From Armatimonadota bacterium (GTDB lineage: Bacteria > Armatimonadota > Fimbriimonadia > Fimbriimonadales > Fimbriimonadaceae), in NCBI GenBank assembly GCA_018268375.1, contig JAFDWS010000002.1:868001-932000 (forward strand): a stretch of DNA of 64,000 nucleotides, in the 5' to 3' direction. Of the stretch, positions 42,630 through 50,934 are shown in pieces. A program made the translations under genes and the position numbers. The first letter of the stretch is position 1; every line of letters starts with the position of its first letter. A model generated the notes under the pieces. That model saw only the letters and a list, made by a program, of their open reading frames with translations, had not been told where the DNA came from and did no database searches.

Positions 42630-43685
42630 ATGAACATCGACCTTTTGCGCGAGTTGACCGAAGCCCACGGCTGTCCCGGCCAAGAAGACGCCATTCGAGA
42701 AATCGTCAAGCGCGAGTTGGGGCCCCTCGCGGAACTGAGCGTCGACTACATGGGCAACGTCATCGCGTTCAAGCCCGCCAACTCGAGCCACGGAAGCGAG
42801 CGGAAGCTCATGCTCGCTGCCCACATGGACGAGATCGGATTCCGGGTCAAGCACATCAGCGACAAGGGCTTCCTGCGGGTCGCGCCGGTCGGCGGCTGGG
42901 ATCCGCGGCAGATGGCGAGCCAGAGGGTCAAGGTCCTCACCGAGAGTGGTCTGATCAGCGGCCTCCTCATGCAAGGAACCAAACCCAAGCACATGCTGAC
43001 GGCCTCAGAAATGGGCAAAGAAATGACGATCGACGACTACTTCATCGACATCGGCATGACGGGTGAGGCGGCCAAGGCGGCTGTCCAGATCGGCGACGGG
43101 GTCACGATGGACCGCCAGTTCCAGCAAATGGGCGACCTTTTCACCTGCAAAGCGATGGACGACCGCGTTGCCGTCTTCGTCATGATCGAAGCGCTGAAGG
43201 CAGTCAAGGAGCATTCGGTCGACATTTACGCGGTGGCGACCGTCCAAGAGGAGATCGGCCTTCGTGGCGCCGCGGCGAGCGGCTCAGCCATCGCCCCTGA
43301 CGTCGTGGTAGCACTGGACATCACGCTCGCGAACGACATCCCGGGCATTCCTGACGAGAACAGCGTGACCAAGCTGGGCGAAGGCACGGCCATCAAGGTG
43401 CTGGACAGCTCCCTCATCTGCCACCCCAAGGTCGTGGACCACTTCAAGAACGTGGCCAAGTCGAACTCGATCAAGTACCAAATGGAGCTGCTGCCCCTTG
43501 GAGGAACCGACGCAGGCGGCATCCAAAGGCTCCATGGCGGCGTGCCCGCCTTCACCCTTTCGATTCCTTGCCGCTACGTCCACACGGTCAACGAAACCGT
43601 GCACAGCGGTGACGTCCAAGCCTCGATCGACCTCTTGGCCCGGTACATCGAGGATTGCCACAATGGCGACTACGCATATGCGTAG
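42630..43685 (+). CDS. M42-family metallo-aminopeptidase
   Basis: A 351-residue protein of the M42 (glutamyl aminopeptidase/tetrahedral aminopeptidase) family. Metal and catalytic residues: AHMDEIGF with the first His/Asp, KAMDDRVAVF with the bridging Asp, TVQEEIGLRGA with the catalytic Glu pair, VALDITLAND, and the final RYVHTVNETVHSGD His. It probably forms a dodecamer that trims N-terminal residues from peptides in the cytosol. Single gene, divergent from trxB. Confidence 0.93.
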   Translation: MNIDLLRELTEAHGCPGQEDAIREIVKRELGPLAELSVDYMGNVIAFKPANSSHGSERKLMLAAHMDEIGFRVKHISDKGFLRVAPVGGWDPRQMASQRVKVLTESGLISGLLMQGTKPKHMLTASEMGKEMTIDDYFIDIGMTGEAAKAAVQIGDGVTMDRQFQQMGDLFTCKAMDDRVAVFVMIEALKAVKEHSVDIYAVATVQEEIGLRGAAASGSAIAPDVVVALDITLANDIPGIPDENSVTKLGEGTAIKVLDSSLICHPKVVDHFKNVAKSNSIKYQMELLPLGGTDAGGIQRLHGGVPAFTLSIPCRYVHTVNETVHSGDVQASIDLLARYIEDCHNGDYAYA

Positions 43686-43686
43686 A

Positions 43687-43733
43687 TAGGGTTCGGGTTG
43701 GTTCGGGTTCGGGGTTCGCAATCCACAATCCCT
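43687..43733. repeat. GGTTCGG-type short repeats after the M42 gene
   Basis: Several GGGTTCGGG/GGTTCGGGT units in 30 bp, followed by CAATCCACAATCCC. Directly after a stop codon. Not part of a tRNA. Confidence 0.45.
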
Positions 43734-43802
43734 TTGCGGTGAGTTTGCGGTCGATCCATAGAATCTCCTCAGACATTGCGCTTCGGCGCATCAGGAGATC
43801 AC

Positions 43803-46800
43803 ATGCTTGCGACCATTCTTGCCGCCATTGCCCTCACGGGAGGCCACGTGGGCCATCTCGACGAGCCGACCAGGCCGAAGCCGCCAACCGATCTGAGCTC
43901 GTACAAGGTCATCCGCAACTACCTCAACAAACTTGAGGACTACGAGGCCGAGTGCAAGAAGCGCGGCGAGTTCGACGAAGAAGAGAAAGAGTTCGTCGAG
44001 GAAGAATTCGAGTTCTACGGCATGCGTGCCCACATGCTGATGATGCGGGGAGGTGAAGACGGCATCATCGATCAGCAGCAGTACCGGGACGCGATTAAGC
44101 ACCGGAAGGAGATGGAGCCCCTCTCTGACCCTGCGTATATCGGAACGGGATGGACGTTCATCGGCCCGCGCGCCCTTGACGGAACCAGCAGCGTCCAAAA
44201 CGGCCCCGTCACCGGCCGGGTCAACTCAGTCGTTTACGACCCTGCCGACAGCACCCACTGGTGGGTAGGCGGAGCGACCGGCGGCGTCTTCAAGACCGCT
44301 GACAACGGTGCGTCCTTCACTGGCGAGAGCGACACGTGGGACACCACTTATTGCAGCGCGATCGCTATCGACCCCAACAATTCCAACCGGGTTTACGTCG
44401 CGACCGGCGACTTCCCCGGCTGGTGGGGCTACGGCCTTGGCATCATGCGGACCTCGAACGGGACGAGCTGGACGAACGAGTTGACCACCGAGCTCCAGGG
44501 CTGCGAGGTCAGCGACATCATGGTCGACCCCGACAACAGCTCGCACATCCTATGCACCTCTGGCCGAGGCACGCAAGACCCGGATGGGGCGGGCATCTGG
44601 CTTTCGACCGATTACGGGAACACGTGGACGAAGATGAAATCAAGCCCGACCGGGGCAGGTTTCTCCAAACTCGCGTACAGCAACAAGGTCTCAAACGTCC
44701 GGCACATTTATGCGGCGCACGCCTCGAACGGCTTTGCCTACCGCTCCGACGATGGCGGCCAAACCTGGGACACTCTGATCCTTCCCGGGAGCGGTCTCGT
44801 CAGCATCGCCGCGTCAAGAACGAACCGTGACGTCGTTTACGCGTACGTCTCGACCGGCGACATCTATATGAGCACGGACGCCGGCGACAACTGGACCAAC
44901 ATCAACGGCAACCTTGGCAACATCACCGCACCTGGTGCCGACTTCCGCCAGGTCACCTACAACTACATGTTCGGCGTCATCAATAGCCAGCCGGATGGGT
45001 CAGGAACCGACGTCCTGTTGTTCGGCGCGGTGGATTGCTTTGCTCTTGTCAACCCCATCGGCGGCGGCCGGACGTGGCGGTGGATCAATGGAGTGCTCAA
45101 CCAAACACGCCAAGTCCATGCCGATTATCACGGATTCACTCAGCACCCTACGACGAAGAGCGCTTGTCTGATCGCCAATGACGGTGGCGTTTGGCAACTG
45201 TTGTACATCTCAAGCCTTGGCCTCTTCACGTGGACAAACATGAACGATGCCCTGAGGTTGACGGAGCACGTCTTCACCGCCCCTCACCCCGACGCCTCCA
45301 ACAATCCGAACTACATCAACACGGGCATGTGGCACCTCGGGTGTGGCTGGAGCCCGAACAACGTCAATGATTGGCGGAGCAACTACGGCGGAGACGGAAT
45401 GTGGACGGCCATCGACGACACCAATCCCGCCATCCAGTTCTCAAGCTCACAAAACCTCGGCGCTGGGGGCCTCATCCAGTTCTCGGGCACGAACACCTCC
45501 TGGGTGAGCAAGGCCAACTTCACGACGAACACTTCCCTCAGTAACGAAAACTGGGCTTTCGCAGGGCCGTGGACCGAGATTCCTGGCGACTCGGGAGCTC
45601 TCTACATGGCAGGCGAGCGCCTGTACAAGTTCAAGTGGACTGGGGGCACCCCAACGTGGACAAAGAGTATCGGCGGCGCTGACTTCAGTGTTGCCGGCGA
45701 CGAGTACGCGACCGCCATCACCGCGGTCTCCGGCGGCGGCTGCTTTGTCGGCACCCAATATGGGCGCCTCTTTGGATCGCTGACACCTTCACTCGGTGTA
45801 CCGCAGCTCCACGACTTCGTCGGGCCCATCTCAAGCATCTGCGCCTCGCCGACCGACTCCGACGACCTTCTCGTTTCGATCGGCGGCGTCGAAAATGGAG
45901 GGCCGAACGGCAACGGCGCCCTCTGGGAAGTCCTCGATGCAACCAGCGGCAGTCCAAGTTATGTCGACCGGAGCGGATCGGGCACCAACAGCCTCCCTGG
46001 CATCGGTGTCAACTGGGTCGTCCGAGACCCCTACGACCCCATGTTCACTTGGTATGTCGCCACCGATCTTGGCGTGTATTACACGCGAGACCGGGGAGCG
46101 AATTGGTACAACATCAGCGAGTCGTTCGGCCTGCCAAACGCTCTCGTCTACCACCTCGCCGTCAGCGACAATATCCTCTACGCCTCGACATTCGGCCGCG
46201 GAATCTGGCGCATGTCGCTCTACTCCTCGGCTCCGACCCTGACCGCCTTCACGTTCCAGGGGACAGAGGTCACTGGCGGTGCCAGCGCACCCGCCACCAT
46301 GACCCTCAGTCGCGAGGCGCCTCCCGGAGGACTCGACATTCCGGTGACCTCTAACAATCTCAACGTAATCAAGACACAGCTTGTCCATTTCCCCGGTGGA
46401 GCGACAACGGCCACCGTTTATGTGAAGACTGAGATCGTCACCAACGACGTCACGGTCACGGCAACAGCCAACTACGGCGGCCCGGTCAGCGATAGCATCA
46501 TCGTCCGCGAGTGTAAGGTCATCGACTTGCAAATGCCGGCGAGTGTCACCGCTGGAAACGGCTTCGTCGGACTCGTCCTCATCGACCGTCCCGCACCCCC
46601 CGGCGGCATCGACATTGACCTTGTCTCCAACGACCCCAGCGGTACACACGTGGAGACCCCGGTGACCATTCTGTCCGGCGCAACGGGCGCGTTCTTCAAT
46701 GTGGACACTGACCTCTATCCTGTGGACCAAGTCGTCGGAGTTCAAGCGTCGGGGCCGGGCAGCGGTTGGCAAGAGAGCTTTACCAAGCTCGGTGTCCGTG

Positions 46801-47858
46801 CAACGAACGTCATCGGCTTCGTGGATATCATGTGGAACACGCTCCCGGGCACCATATCCGTGGTGCTCAACCGGGCGGCGCCAACTGGTGGGTTCACGTT
46901 TGTGGTTCAGTCCGGCGACCCCAACGTCGTCCAAGTGCCAGGTACCTACACCGTGCCGGCCGGCCAGTCCTCCGGCACGTTCCAAGTGGGCACGAAGTAC
47001 GTCCCGGTGGACACGAACGTCGGCGTCAGGCTCTGGGATCCGTACGGGCAACCGTGGGACGTGACGATGCACGTCCAGCACCTTGGCGTCCAATCGCTCA
47101 CGTTCAACCCGAACCCGGTTGTCGGCGGCAACCCGTCAACTGGCACGGTGACGCTCGACCGCAACGTCGGCATCGTCGGCTTCACGGTCAACCTGTCGTC
47201 GCAGTACACGAACTTCGTTCAAGTTCCACCGACGATGACCGTTCCCGCTAACTCGACAAGCGGCACCTTCCAAGCGACGACCTTCTCGTCGGGCGCAGTG
47301 AACGACATCCCGATCACCGCGCTTATCGGCAGCCAACAAGTTCAGGGTGCCTACCAAACGACCAACCTGAGGCTCCTTCCACCGATCATCACGATCGAGC
47401 CATCGAGCTTCACGATCAATCTCGGCAAGCTGAACTCTGGCAACGTCGCGAGCTTGGCCAACCAGGACAACAACCCACTGGAAATCTGCAAGTTCATTGT
47501 CCCGAACCAGCAAGCTTCGCCCGTCACGGTGCAAGTGGACGGCTCCTCGCCGCTCCTCAGCGCTACGACCTTGAAGCTGCAGGCCATCGGCAAGATGACG
47601 GCCAGCGGTCTCTATGGCCAGACGCTTGAAATGTGGAACTGGACGACCAACAACTGGGACGCAACAGACGTGCGGACGGACACCGTCAACACCGCGTACG
47701 CGACCCGCGAATTGGTCGGCACCGGCGGCCTTTCGCGCTACTTCCGCTCAAGCGACGGTGCGGTCAAAGCCAGGTACCGAGTCCGCCAGACTGGCCCCGG
47801 CGCTTCCGCCAACTGGTGCCACAACATGGACCGCCTGGTCTGGATCCTGACGCCATAG
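43803..47858 (+). CDS. large secreted beta-propeller protein with Ig-like repeats and a novel C-terminal module
   Basis: 1351 residues from ATG 43803 (AGGAG upstream). A short hydrophobic leader, then an acidic region. The propeller (about 110-800) has BNR/sortilin-type repeats such as GAGIWLSTDYGNTWTKM, YRSDDGGQTWDTL and YMSTDAGDNWTNI. About four 90-residue repeats follow (about 805-1190), each with a form of SAPATMTLSREAPPGG...VTVPA..TSGTFQ. The last 159 residues (47379-47855) form a module shared with the protein encoded at 48829-50352. Likely a cell-surface or secreted protein; enzymatic activity is not evident, since sialidase Asp boxes alone do not prove it. Confidence 0.85.
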   Translation: MLATILAAIALTGGHVGHLDEPTRPKPPTDLSSYKVIRNYLNKLEDYEAECKKRGEFDEEEKEFVEEEFEFYGMRAHMLMMRGGEDGIIDQQQYRDAIKHRKEMEPLSDPAYIGTGWTFIGPRALDGTSSVQNGPVTGRVNSVVYDPADSTHWWVGGATGGVFKTADNGASFTGESDTWDTTYCSAIAIDPNNSNRVYVATGDFPGWWGYGLGIMRTSNGTSWTNELTTELQGCEVSDIMVDPDNSSHILCTSGRGTQDPDGAGIWLSTDYGNTWTKMKSSPTGAGFSKLAYSNKVSNVRHIYAAHASNGFAYRSDDGGQTWDTLILPGSGLVSIAASRTNRDVVYAYVSTGDIYMSTDAGDNWTNINGNLGNITAPGADFRQVTYNYMFGVINSQPDGSGTDVLLFGAVDCFALVNPIGGGRTWRWINGVLNQTRQVHADYHGFTQHPTTKSACLIANDGGVWQLLYISSLGLFTWTNMNDALRLTEHVFTAPHPDASNNPNYINTGMWHLGCGWSPNNVNDWRSNYGGDGMWTAIDDTNPAIQFSSSQNLGAGGLIQFSGTNTSWVSKANFTTNTSLSNENWAFAGPWTEIPGDSGALYMAGERLYKFKWTGGTPTWTKSIGGADFSVAGDEYATAITAVSGGGCFVGTQYGRLFGSLTPSLGVPQLHDFVGPISSICASPTDSDDLLVSIGGVENGGPNGNGALWEVLDATSGSPSYVDRSGSGTNSLPGIGVNWVVRDPYDPMFTWYVATDLGVYYTRDRGANWYNISESFGLPNALVYHLAVSDNILYASTFGRGIWRMSLYSSAPTLTAFTFQGTEVTGGASAPATMTLSREAPPGGLDIPVTSNNLNVIKTQLVHFPGGATTATVYVKTEIVTNDVTVTATANYGGPVSDSIIVRECKVIDLQMPASVTAGNGFVGLVLIDRPAPPGGIDIDLVSNDPSGTHVETPVTILSGATGAFFNVDTDLYPVDQVVGVQASGPGSGWQESFTKLGVRATNVIGFVDIMWNTLPGTISVVLNRAAPTGGFTFVVQSGDPNVVQVPGTYTVPAGQSSGTFQVGTKYVPVDTNVGVRLWDPYGQPWDVTMHVQHLGVQSLTFNPNPVVGGNPSTGTVTLDRNVGIVGFTVNLSSQYTNFVQVPPTMTVPANSTSGTFQATTFSSGAVNDIPITALIGSQQVQGAYQTTNLRLLPPIITIEPSSFTINLGKLNSGNVASLANQDNNPLEICKFIVPNQQASPVTVQVDGSSPLLSATTLKLQAIGKMTASGLYGQTLEMWNWTTNNWDATDVRTDTVNTAYATRELVGTGGLSRYFRSSDGAVKARYRVRQTGPGASANWCHNMDRLVWILTP

Positions 47859-47870
47859 GCTAAGACAAAT

Positions 47871-47894
47871 CCTCCCCCGCTTCGGCGGGGGAGG
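47871..47894. terminator. hairpin between two convergent genes
   Basis: Perfect 10-bp stem CCTCCCCCGC/GCGGGGGAGG with a TTCG tetraloop. T-poor on the plus side; ATTTGT follows on the minus side. Probably ends transcription from both directions. Confidence 0.65.
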
Positions 47895-47917
47895 AGCGCC
47901 CGAAGAAAGGAACGGGC

Positions 47918-48625
47918 CTAAGCCGCAGCCTTCTTGCTCTGCTTCGGCGCTTGCTCGAGCGCCAGCGACACTTGCTGAACGCCGATCGTCTGCAGCCGAG
48001 TGGCTTGCCCGGTCGAAGTGTTCACAAAGCGGTACCCGGCAGCATAGTAGCCCGGCGGAACGTTCACGTCTTGACTGAGGCTCCCGACGGCGAAAGCCAC
48101 AAAGCCGTAACTCTTAAACGCACCTTTCTGCGGCGTACGGTTCTTTGCTGGCAGCTTCTGCAACAACAACTCCGTCTTCGTACCGAGAGTGTTAGCCGCG
48201 CTAGCCGTGAAGGTCACTTTGCCTGTACCCGCGGTCGCCGTCATCGTGATGCTGTCACCCGCGTAGCTGCTTGTCGGCGGTGTCACCGGTATCGTCCCCG
48301 TCGGGTTGACCTGGAGGAACTTTGCGGCTAATTCGACAAAAGCGTCGATCGCTGTCTTCTTCGGGTGCTTACCTGTTGGAGGGTTGTCGATCTGTTGGGT
48401 CTGCGCATAGCTCTTCCATTGATCGACCTGTGCGGTTGTCAGGTTTTTGTAAGCAGTTGCCGACTTCCTCAGGTTCGTTCTGACCTGTTGCTGAGCGGGA
48501 GTGTCAGGGTTAGCAGGTGTCACGCGCGGTCTTATGTAAGTACCGTCACGCCCCTTGACGAACACGACCGTGCCCGCCTTGCCTTTGAGTGACTGAAGAG
48601 CGACGCTGAGTTCGGCCTTAGCCAT
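47918..48625 (-). CDS. GKAGTVVFV-family protein of unknown function (copy 1)
   Basis: 235 residues from ATG 48625 (AAGGAAGG upstream). No signal peptide. The N-terminal 80 residues contain LKGKAGTVVFVKGRDGTYIR, then RPRVTPANPDTPAQQ and LTTAQVDQWKSYA. The C-terminal 120 residues are beta-rich and the end is KQSKKAAA. It aligns from the first residue with the product of 50935-51600. The motif order (GK.GTVV, R..V.P.NP.TPAQ, W..YA) recalls DUF6266-like and phage-associated proteins from memory, but the match is unverified. It is convergent with the large propeller gene. Its function is unknown. Confidence 0.75.
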   Translation of the reverse strand: MAKAELSVALQSLKGKAGTVVFVKGRDGTYIRPRVTPANPDTPAQQQVRTNLRKSATAYKNLTTAQVDQWKSYAQTQQIDNPPTGKHPKKTAIDAFVELAAKFLQVNPTGTIPVTPPTSSYAGDSITMTATAGTGKVTFTASAANTLGTKTELLLQKLPAKNRTPQKGAFKSYGFVAFAVGSLSQDVNVPPGYYAAGYRFVNTSTGQATRLQTIGVQQVSLALEQAPKQSKKAAA

Positions 48626-48798
48626 TGTCGCACCTTCCTTGGTTTCTTGTGGTGTTGCCCATTTCTTGGCTCCATGCGGTTTGGGCCTTGGGGCAGTGGT
48701 GTGGGCCATCCCCGCGGCCCACAGAATTCTAATTGGCAACTGAATAGAGACTCTTTAGGCTTTTGCGAAATTCTAAATCGTCAATGAGAGCGACTTAA

Positions 48799-48826
48799 GT
48801 CCAAAATCCCAGATCCGAAATCGGAG
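48799..48826. repeat. ATCC-rich short repeat after a stop codon
   Basis: GTCCAAAATCCCAGATCC then GAAATCGG, immediately past the stop of the HAF-repeat gene. Next to it is GACTTAAGTC (48792-48801), the core of the palindrome in the kinase promoter at 3209-3220. Confidence 0.4.
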
Positions 48827-48828
48827 CC

Positions 48829-50352
48829 CTAAGGGAGCGGCACCGCTTCCCAAACGGCCTGGTCGAAGTCAGCGCACCAAGCACTGGAACTGACCGGTCC
48901 GGTGGGCCGCACGCGCACCAACGCCCACACCTTTTTGTCGCTCGCACGCACGTAACGAGAAATGTCGCCCTTGGCGATGGTCTCGCTCTCTGAGTAGCTG
49001 GTGGACAGGGGCGTGGTCACGTTCGACGCCGGGTCGTAGAGGCTGGTCGTCCAGTCGTAGAGGTTGAGGCTCACGGTGTAGGAGCCGACCATCGCCGCCT
49101 TCGCCCGTAGTTTGAACCACAAGTTCATCGGCTGCCACGGCAGGGTCGCCTCCATCCGCACCTGAACCGGGTCGACGCTCTGGTTGGGGACGATGAACCT
49201 GCAAACGCGCAGGGCGTCTCCGTCGGCACTGGCCAAGCTCGCTACGTTGCCCGCTGTTTTCTGGCCAAAGACCACCGTGAAGGACGAGGCCGGGACGAGC
49301 GTCGTGACGGGGTCGAGGCGGAAAGCACTGTAGCGGAACGTGTTCAGCTGGTAGTAGAACATGCCGCTGCCGCAGACGGAACCCTTGTTGTTGACAGAGT
49401 CAGCCCTAGCGGCCACCCACCCCGGCATGCCACCGCAAAGTGCCGATAGGTCAATGAACCCTGTTGCCTCAGTCCAAATGAAGGGCGAACTGTTCACGAA
49501 GGGAGCGAAGACAGTGATCCCGCACACTTGCCGCAGGTCGTTGACCCCCCGAGCTTCCCCCTGCTCGGACGTCCACCCGGGGGGGCCACCCAAGTTTCGA
49601 ATCGGCTGTCCGACGAACCAGGCGACTGGAACGTAGTCGATGTCCGGAGTTCCGACCCCGACAACGTCGCCGCGCTGGTTCATGCCAAAACCAATACTGC
49701 CGTCCGTGCCACCTAGGAGGTCGCCGAGGTCGGATACGCTTCCTTTGTCCCACCGCACGGCGTGTATCCCGCCGTTGCTCCCGACGGTGCTGTCCCCGCA
49801 GACCGTTCCTGAGTCGTTGACAGAGAAGGCAGAGCCGCCCACTACGTTCGAATCCAGTTGGGAAAGGAGGGTCCATGTGCCATTCTCCCAAACGAACGCG
49901 CTATGGCCCGGCCAGCCGTACGCTGAAATCACGATATCCCCATGGCTGTTGATGGCGTTCGCATAGGTCGAGTCCCGATAGTCCGGCGGAAAGCCGATGT
50001 ATTGGGGCTGGTCCTGGAACCAGGCCATGGCCGCCCTGCCCAAGGGCCCCTCCGTCCAGCCGCAGGCGTCCCCCTTTTGATTTAGGCCATAGGCGACGCT
50101 GAAGGTCATGAGCGGCAGGACAGGCAGCCGATAGGTCGTTCCGTCCTTCTTCCAGAGCCGGGCCATGATGTGGCCGTCGCCTCCTCTGGCCCCACCGGCG
50201 ACGGTGCCGGAATCGTTCACTGCATATCCGCCGCTCTCTCCTCCGATGGAGGCGGTCGGATCTCGGAGCTCCTGGAACGTGTACTGCAGGTTGCCCAGGG
50301 CCGGGCCGGCAAGGACGGTCATCGTTCCGACGACGGAGAGTCTTGTGATCAT
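48829..50352 (-). CDS. secreted HAF-repeat protein with the shared C-terminal module
   Basis: A 507-residue protein with a signal peptide (MITRLSVVGTMTVLAGPALG). Residues 25-345 hold about six extracellular HAF-type repeats (YAVNDSGTVAG, YGLNQKGDACGW, NAINSHGDIV, FSVNDSGTVCG, FGMNQRGDVVG, SVNNKGSVCG), which build a propeller-like fold. The C-terminal 158 residues (DNA 48832-49305) align with the end of the protein at 43803-47858. Shared segments: GNVASLA, FIVPNQ, SRY.R.SD and DxxVWxxxP. Function unknown; probably surface-exposed. Confidence 0.85.
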   Translation of the reverse strand: MITRLSVVGTMTVLAGPALGNLQYTFQELRDPTASIGGESGGYAVNDSGTVAGGARGGDGHIMARLWKKDGTTYRLPVLPLMTFSVAYGLNQKGDACGWTEGPLGRAAMAWFQDQPQYIGFPPDYRDSTYANAINSHGDIVISAYGWPGHSAFVWENGTWTLLSQLDSNVVGGSAFSVNDSGTVCGDSTVGSNGGIHAVRWDKGSVSDLGDLLGGTDGSIGFGMNQRGDVVGVGTPDIDYVPVAWFVGQPIRNLGGPPGWTSEQGEARGVNDLRQVCGITVFAPFVNSSPFIWTEATGFIDLSALCGGMPGWVAARADSVNNKGSVCGSGMFYYQLNTFRYSAFRLDPVTTLVPASSFTVVFGQKTAGNVASLASADGDALRVCRFIVPNQSVDPVQVRMEATLPWQPMNLWFKLRAKAAMVGSYTVSLNLYDWTTSLYDPASNVTTPLSTSYSESETIAKGDISRYVRASDKKVWALVRVRPTGPVSSSAWCADFDQAVWEAVPLP

Positions 50353-50437
50353 TCCTTTATGATACGACGTGTTGTCCGAACCGACCGAAGATCGTGCCCG
50401 TCAGTCTTACAGGCTTCACGCCACCAGGGAGAACAAA

Positions 50438-50536
50438 ATGGCAGCCATCGACTCCATCAACAGCGTCTTCGACTTTCCTGCGATCGCACCGTCAGACGGG
50501 CGGGTGGCAAGGGTGACGCCAATATTCAGCAATTAA
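50438..50536 (+). pseudogene. short reading frame running into the inverted-repeat element
   Basis: Thirty-two codons from ATG 50438, with GGAG at good spacing (GGGAGAACAAAATG). The first 20 codons lie outside the repeat element and read MAAIDSINSVFDFPAIAPSD. The rest is encoded by the element's left arm and stops at TAA 50534-50536. It may be the 5' remnant of a gene interrupted by the element. A real micro-gene is possible but less likely. Confidence 0.35.
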
Positions 50537-50804
50537 CGCTTAAGACGACCGCGTCACCCTTGGGCAAAGCCCACTCGTTCGCCGCTAGGGCTGAGGCGTG
50601 TGGGAATGCCCTTGGGGAGTGTTCTTCGAACCGGGGTGCAAGCGCACGAGCCATCGCTTCACCCTGGCCACCCGCCGCAGGGCTGGAAGCAGTGTTCGAG
50701 GTGGACAGGGCGAAGTATTGAACTTGAGGGGGATTCGCCCAAGGGTGATGTTTTGAGAAAAGAGTTAGCGCAGTCAGAGTATCGTCACCCTTGCCACCCG
50801 CCCG
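50497..50804. repeat. 308-bp nested inverted-repeat element (MITE- or REP-like)
   Basis: Perfect 22-bp terminal inverted repeats at 50497-50518 and 50783-50804 (inner part CAAGGGTGACG/CGTCACCCTTG). Inside each end a second copy of the same core lies in opposite orientation after 33-34 nt: TCACCCTTGGGC (50554-50565) and GCCCAAGGGTGA (50737-50748). Each end is thus an arm of about 68 bp that can fold on itself. A fifth degenerate copy (TTCACCCTGGCCACCCGCCG) is at 50658-50677. No transposase and no clear target duplication. This fills most of the 582-bp gap at 50353-50934. Confidence 0.75.
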
Positions 50805-50934
50805 CTGTTAGCCCTTTGCAATGAAGAGTCACATGCGATGCACAAGTCGTACAAGGGTCGCGACCTGTGCAGCACCGGTGAAGTGACCTTGCTTGACTGT
50901 GGAATGAAGGCCGTTGTGCCGACAATGCAAGACA

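Noticed and set aside
43687..43733. GGTTCGCAATCC resembling a tRNA T loop
   Set aside because: No acceptor stem, anticodon stem or CCA-side pairing around it; the region is short GGTTCGG repeats.
45831..47093. 420-codon open frame antisense to the large secreted protein
   Set aside because: Low-complexity composition, no motif, no start signal; the plus-strand frame has repeats and a conserved end.
50170..50721. 183-codon open frame across the inverted-repeat element
   Set aside because: It starts inside the HAF-repeat gene on the opposite strand and runs through the repeat; no motif or ribosome-binding site.
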